From: Anaerolineales bacterium HSG25 | GTDB lineage: Bacteria; Chloroflexota; Anaerolineae; 4572-78; J111 | Length of the DNA stretch: 64,000 nucleotides | NCBI GenBank assembly: GCA_030377865.1 | Contig: JAUCGA010000001.1 | Coordinates: 84,047 to 148,046 of the forward strand | Direction: 5' to 3' | Shown: piece after piece, positions 61,681-64,000 of the stretch | Position numbering within the stretch: the stretch's first letter is position 1 | Layout: every line of letters begins with the position of its first letter | Translations under genes and position numbers: made by a program | The notes under the pieces: generated by a model | Seen by the model: only the letters and a program-made list of their open reading frames with translations | Told to the model about the DNA's origin: nothing | The model's database searches: none

Positions 61681-62156
61681 TGGGTAAAATCTACTATTTC
61701 GACACTTCGGCTTACTGGAAATATTATCGTGGCCCAAATGAAAATGGTTTTCACATCGTAAACAATCTGGTGGCTAATCAAAAGGAACCAATCTGGATAT
61801 CGTTATTCACGCAGTTAGAGTTTTATGGTCGTGTTGCAAAAGCAATTCGGAAAGGCGATGTTAAACGGCGTAAATCGCCAAGGTTACTGAAAAAAATCCG
61901 GGCTGAAATTGGAAAATCGGGCAAATTCATGGTTGTACCGTTACCGAGCGGCGTTTATCGAGAAGCAGAAAGGATCATATTGATCCACAACAATTATGAC
62001 TTTGGTACGATGGATGCTATCCATATTGCAATTGTTAATCTACTGCAACAAACCAACCCGAATATAGTAATGGTCGCGTCAGATAATGGCCTGCTCAACT
62101 GTTGTCGAGCTTTGAATATCAGCACCTTCAATCCTGAAAAGGATAGTTTGATATGA
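61680..62156 (+). CDS. PIN-domain protein coupled to a two-component pair
   Basis: 158 residues. PIN fold: KIYYFDTSAYWKYY (first Asp), TQLEFYGRVAKAI (Glu), NNYDFGTMDAIHIAIV (Asp), MVASDNGLLNCC (Asp). All acidic positions of a Mg2+-dependent RNase look present. Unusually for a VapC-type protein, it has no antitoxin; its start overlaps the response regulator's stop, so kinase, regulator and PIN are one operon. The receiver could take the place of an antitoxin. That is an inference from gene order. Confidence 0.85.
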   Translation: MGKIYYFDTSAYWKYYRGPNENGFHIVNNLVANQKEPIWISLFTQLEFYGRVAKAIRKGDVKRRKSPRLLKKIRAEIGKSGKFMVVPLPSGVYREAERIILIHNNYDFGTMDAIHIAIVNLLQQTNPNIVMVASDNGLLNCCRALNISTFNPEKDSLI

Positions 62157-62329
62157 TGAAATCGTACTATAAAGGAAAATTCGATACCTCACTGTCATAC
62201 TATTCGACTGGCGAAACAGGATGGTGAACAATGGGCCGCGAATCGAAAAAGCGACCTCGTTGAATCCCGAGGTCGTTTCTGTAACTGGCCTAGTCCTCTT
62301 TTTTGGGCCGTCCACGAGGCCGTTTGGGT

Positions 62330-62420
62330 GTAAAAGTTCAGTAAAGTAGCTCTAGAAACCCGATTTCTTTGAGAAATCGGGTTTCTGATGCTTTTTCTGG
62401 CGAGTTCACTGAATATTTAC
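62330..62420 (+). mobile_element. MITE family A, copy 14
   Basis: 91 bp. No clear direct repeat in the flanks (CGTTTGGGT left, GCGGTATA right), so one flank may have been rearranged. Nothing else is recognised in 62157-62480 apart from short AATCGCCAATCTAAAATC repeats at 62425-62480. Confidence 0.88.
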
Positions 62421-62480
62421 GCGGTATATCTAAAATCAACAATCGCCAATCTAAAATCAACAATCGCCAATCTAAAATCG

Positions 62481-64000
62481 CTAGTCCTGATTATCCCACA
62501 CCGAGTTGGGGCGACCATCGACGTTGGCGACGAAGGCATCTAAATCACCGTCACCGTCCAAGTCACCGACGGCGATGGCCTTGCTCGATGCACCGCCCAA
62601 ACTTTTGAGACTATCATCAAACTGACCAGAGCCGTCGTTGACAAACACCCGATTGGGCCGACTAAAGCCGTTGGCGATGAAAGCATCCAAGTCGCCGTCG
62701 CCGTCTAAATCGCCAAACGCGGCTCCGTAACTGGTCGAGTAGCCTAGATACTGCTCGCTGTCTCGAAACTGCCCTTGCCCATCGTTGAGCCAGACGCGGT
62801 TGGCCTCGTCGAAACTGTTAGCTACGAACATGTCGAGGTGCGTATCGGCATCCACATCGCCGAGCGTAATTTGACGACTGGTCGAAAAACCAAGGCGCTG
62901 ACCGCTATCTTCAAACTGACCAAAGCCGTCATTCAGCCAGACCAGATTCGCCCCCGTATTGCCGACCAGTATGTCCAAATCACCGTCATGGTCAACATCG
63001 CCCAAAGCAATGGCATAACTGACGGCACTCCCCAAATATTGCCCATTAAGGTTAAACTGCCCTCCCTCATTGAGCCAAACTAGATTGGCTTGTCCAAATA
63101 TCTCACCATTAGCGATGACCGCGTCGGTGTCGCCATCGCCGTCCAAGTCGCCCAAAACTATATCTTGACTAGTGCTATTGCCAAGCCACATGTCAGCCGT
63201 GCTAAATTCACCCGTGCCATCGTTCAGCCAAATCTGGTTGGCTCCACTGTTGGCGATAAAGGCATCCAACGAGCCATCGTTATTCAAATCGGCCAAAGCT
63301 ACCGCCGCGCCACTGGGATTGTAGAGTCGCTGACCCGTGTCGGCAAACAGTCCCTCGCCGTTGTTGCGCCAAATCTGGCTACTGTCACTGAGGACAAAGG
63401 CATCCAAATCACCATCACCGTCCAAATCGCCCAACGCCACATCATGACTAGAACTGCTTCCCAGCCAATACGCCTCTTGATAGCTGGCCGTTCCGCCGTC
63501 AGTCGCCGCTCGGAACTGCCAAGTGTAGGGCACGGGCGGCTCACCCTCTGGAGCGCGGGGGTTTTGGGGCAGACGCACCATGATCAACTCACCCGGTTTA
63601 AAGGGCTGATGCGCTTCAAATAGCACCGTATTCCCTTCACGGTAGTAAGTTCCGGTATAGACTCCGGTTTGTTCGCCCCGCACCGTGTAGGCTTGCTGAT
63701 TCGGCCCGACCTCGACGATTTCGCTGTCGAAAATCACCTCAACCGTATGGGCATGGTCGGTCATAAAGTTTGAATCGGTCGGGGTTGGGGTGGGGGTAAT
63801 GGTCGGAGTATTCGTGGCCGTGGCGGTGCTTGTCGCGGTGGCTGTATTGGTTGGTGACGGCGTGTTGGTGGCGGTGGGCGTTTCGGTTGGGGTATGAGTG
63901 GCCGTGGCGGTGTTGGTGGGCGTGTTGGTCGGGCTAGGTGTAGCGGTGGGGGTGTTGGTTGAGGTAGCCGTCGGCGGAACAGGTGTATTGGTCGGCGTTG
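62481..64000 (-). CDS. FG-GAP/VCBS repeat surface protein, 5' end outside window
   Basis: At least 506 residues; the frame is open to the window edge, so the start lies beyond 64000. From the right edge inward: about 80 residues of Thr/Pro/Ala/Asn linker ([15 protein letters not shown]), a SbsA/Ig-like module ([34 protein letters not shown]), then about seven repeats of the VCBS/FG-GAP type ([31 protein letters not shown]), each with the Ca2+-binding D-x-D-x-D-x-D loop. The protein ends NSVWDNQD. A beta-propeller on a flexible stalk fits adhesion or binding at the surface. The Met at 63764 is internal, not the start. Confidence 0.88.
   Translation of the reverse strand, partial: TPTNTPVPPTATSTNTPTATPSPTNTPTNTATATHTPTETPTATNTPSPTNTATATSTATATNTPTITPTPTPTDSNFMTDHAHTVEVIFDSEIVEVGPNQQAYTVRGEQTGVYTGTYYREGNTVLFEAHQPFKPGELIMVRLPQNPRAPEGEPPVPYTWQFRAATDGGTASYQEAYWLGSSSSHDVALGDLDGDGDLDAFVLSDSSQIWRNNGEGLFADTGQRLYNPSGAAVALADLNNDGSLDAFIANSGANQIWLNDGTGEFSTADMWLGNSTSQDIVLGDLDGDGDTDAVIANGEIFGQANLVWLNEGGQFNLNGQYLGSAVSYAIALGDVDHDGDLDILVGNTGANLVWLNDGFGQFEDSGQRLGFSTSRQITLGDVDADTHLDMFVANSFDEANRVWLNDGQGQFRDSEQYLGYSTSYGAAFGDLDGDGDLDAFIANGFSRPNRVFVNDGSGQFDDSLKSLGGASSKAIAVGDLDGDGDLDAFVANVDGRPNSVWDNQD

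Overview
The window looks like a chromosomal segment of a Chloroflexota bacterium, probably of the Anaerolineae/Caldilineae type. This is inferred, not proven. The support is a Thr/Pro-rich linker on an FG-GAP surface protein, a secreted protein ending in a YLPII-type tail, an RpoC with a long coiled-coil insertion, XisH/XisI, NB-ARC/TPR and DUF234-type ATPases, and many small toxin-antitoxin remnants. No rRNA, tRNA, CRISPR array or complete transposase was found.

Layout. 0.3-10.4 kb: an antitoxin-like protein with hemW, a DUF1186/SEC-C protein, a small zinc metallopeptidase, a broken aspartyl protease, a large STAND ATPase, small antitoxin-like genes, a SUI1/YciH protein, a membrane-anchored unknown and aat. 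10.6-18.2 kb (minus strand): gyrA, rpsU, rpoC. 19-24 kb: two DUF234-type ATPases (one internally deleted), rluB, scpB, a lipoprotein. 24.2-34.5 kb: an antitoxin broken by two mobile elements, mazG, a hybrid response regulator/kinase, glmS, cmk, an M50-like peptidase, an orphan response regulator. 35-42 kb: a CPA2 antiporter with a TrkA-like regulatory domain, and an 1154-aa protein probably related to glycoside phosphorylases. 43.6-52.5 kb is an accessory region: a truncated VapC pair, a giant LRR/metalloprotease surface protein, UPF0175 plus a frameshifted PIN gene, an RHH/unknown/C39-peptidase operon, and xisH-xisI. 53-56 kb: TauE, omega-amidase, aminotransferase (a likely methionine/2-oxoacid salvage operon). 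56.9-59.4 kb: an RsbW-like kinase and uvrB. 60.3-62.2 kb: a histidine kinase/response regulator/PIN operon. The window ends inside an FG-GAP repeat protein.

The most striking content is intergenic. At least three MITE-like families recur, and their target-site duplications can be read directly from the flanks. Family A is about 91 bp with 8-bp duplications (14 copies). Family B is about 150-160 bp with 6-7-bp duplications (9 copies). Family C is about 140 bp with TA duplications (6 copies and fragments). Rarer families carry TTAAGGCA-, GACTACAAC- or TACCCGACA-like ends, and there are many perfect-hairpin arrays. The elements interrupt genes: family B splits an aspartyl protease, and families C and A both split one HTH antitoxin whose reading frame is restored when they are removed. 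One element is nested inside another, and one appears to supply part of a lipoprotein signal peptide. No matching transposase lies in the window, so these elements are presumably mobilised in trans.
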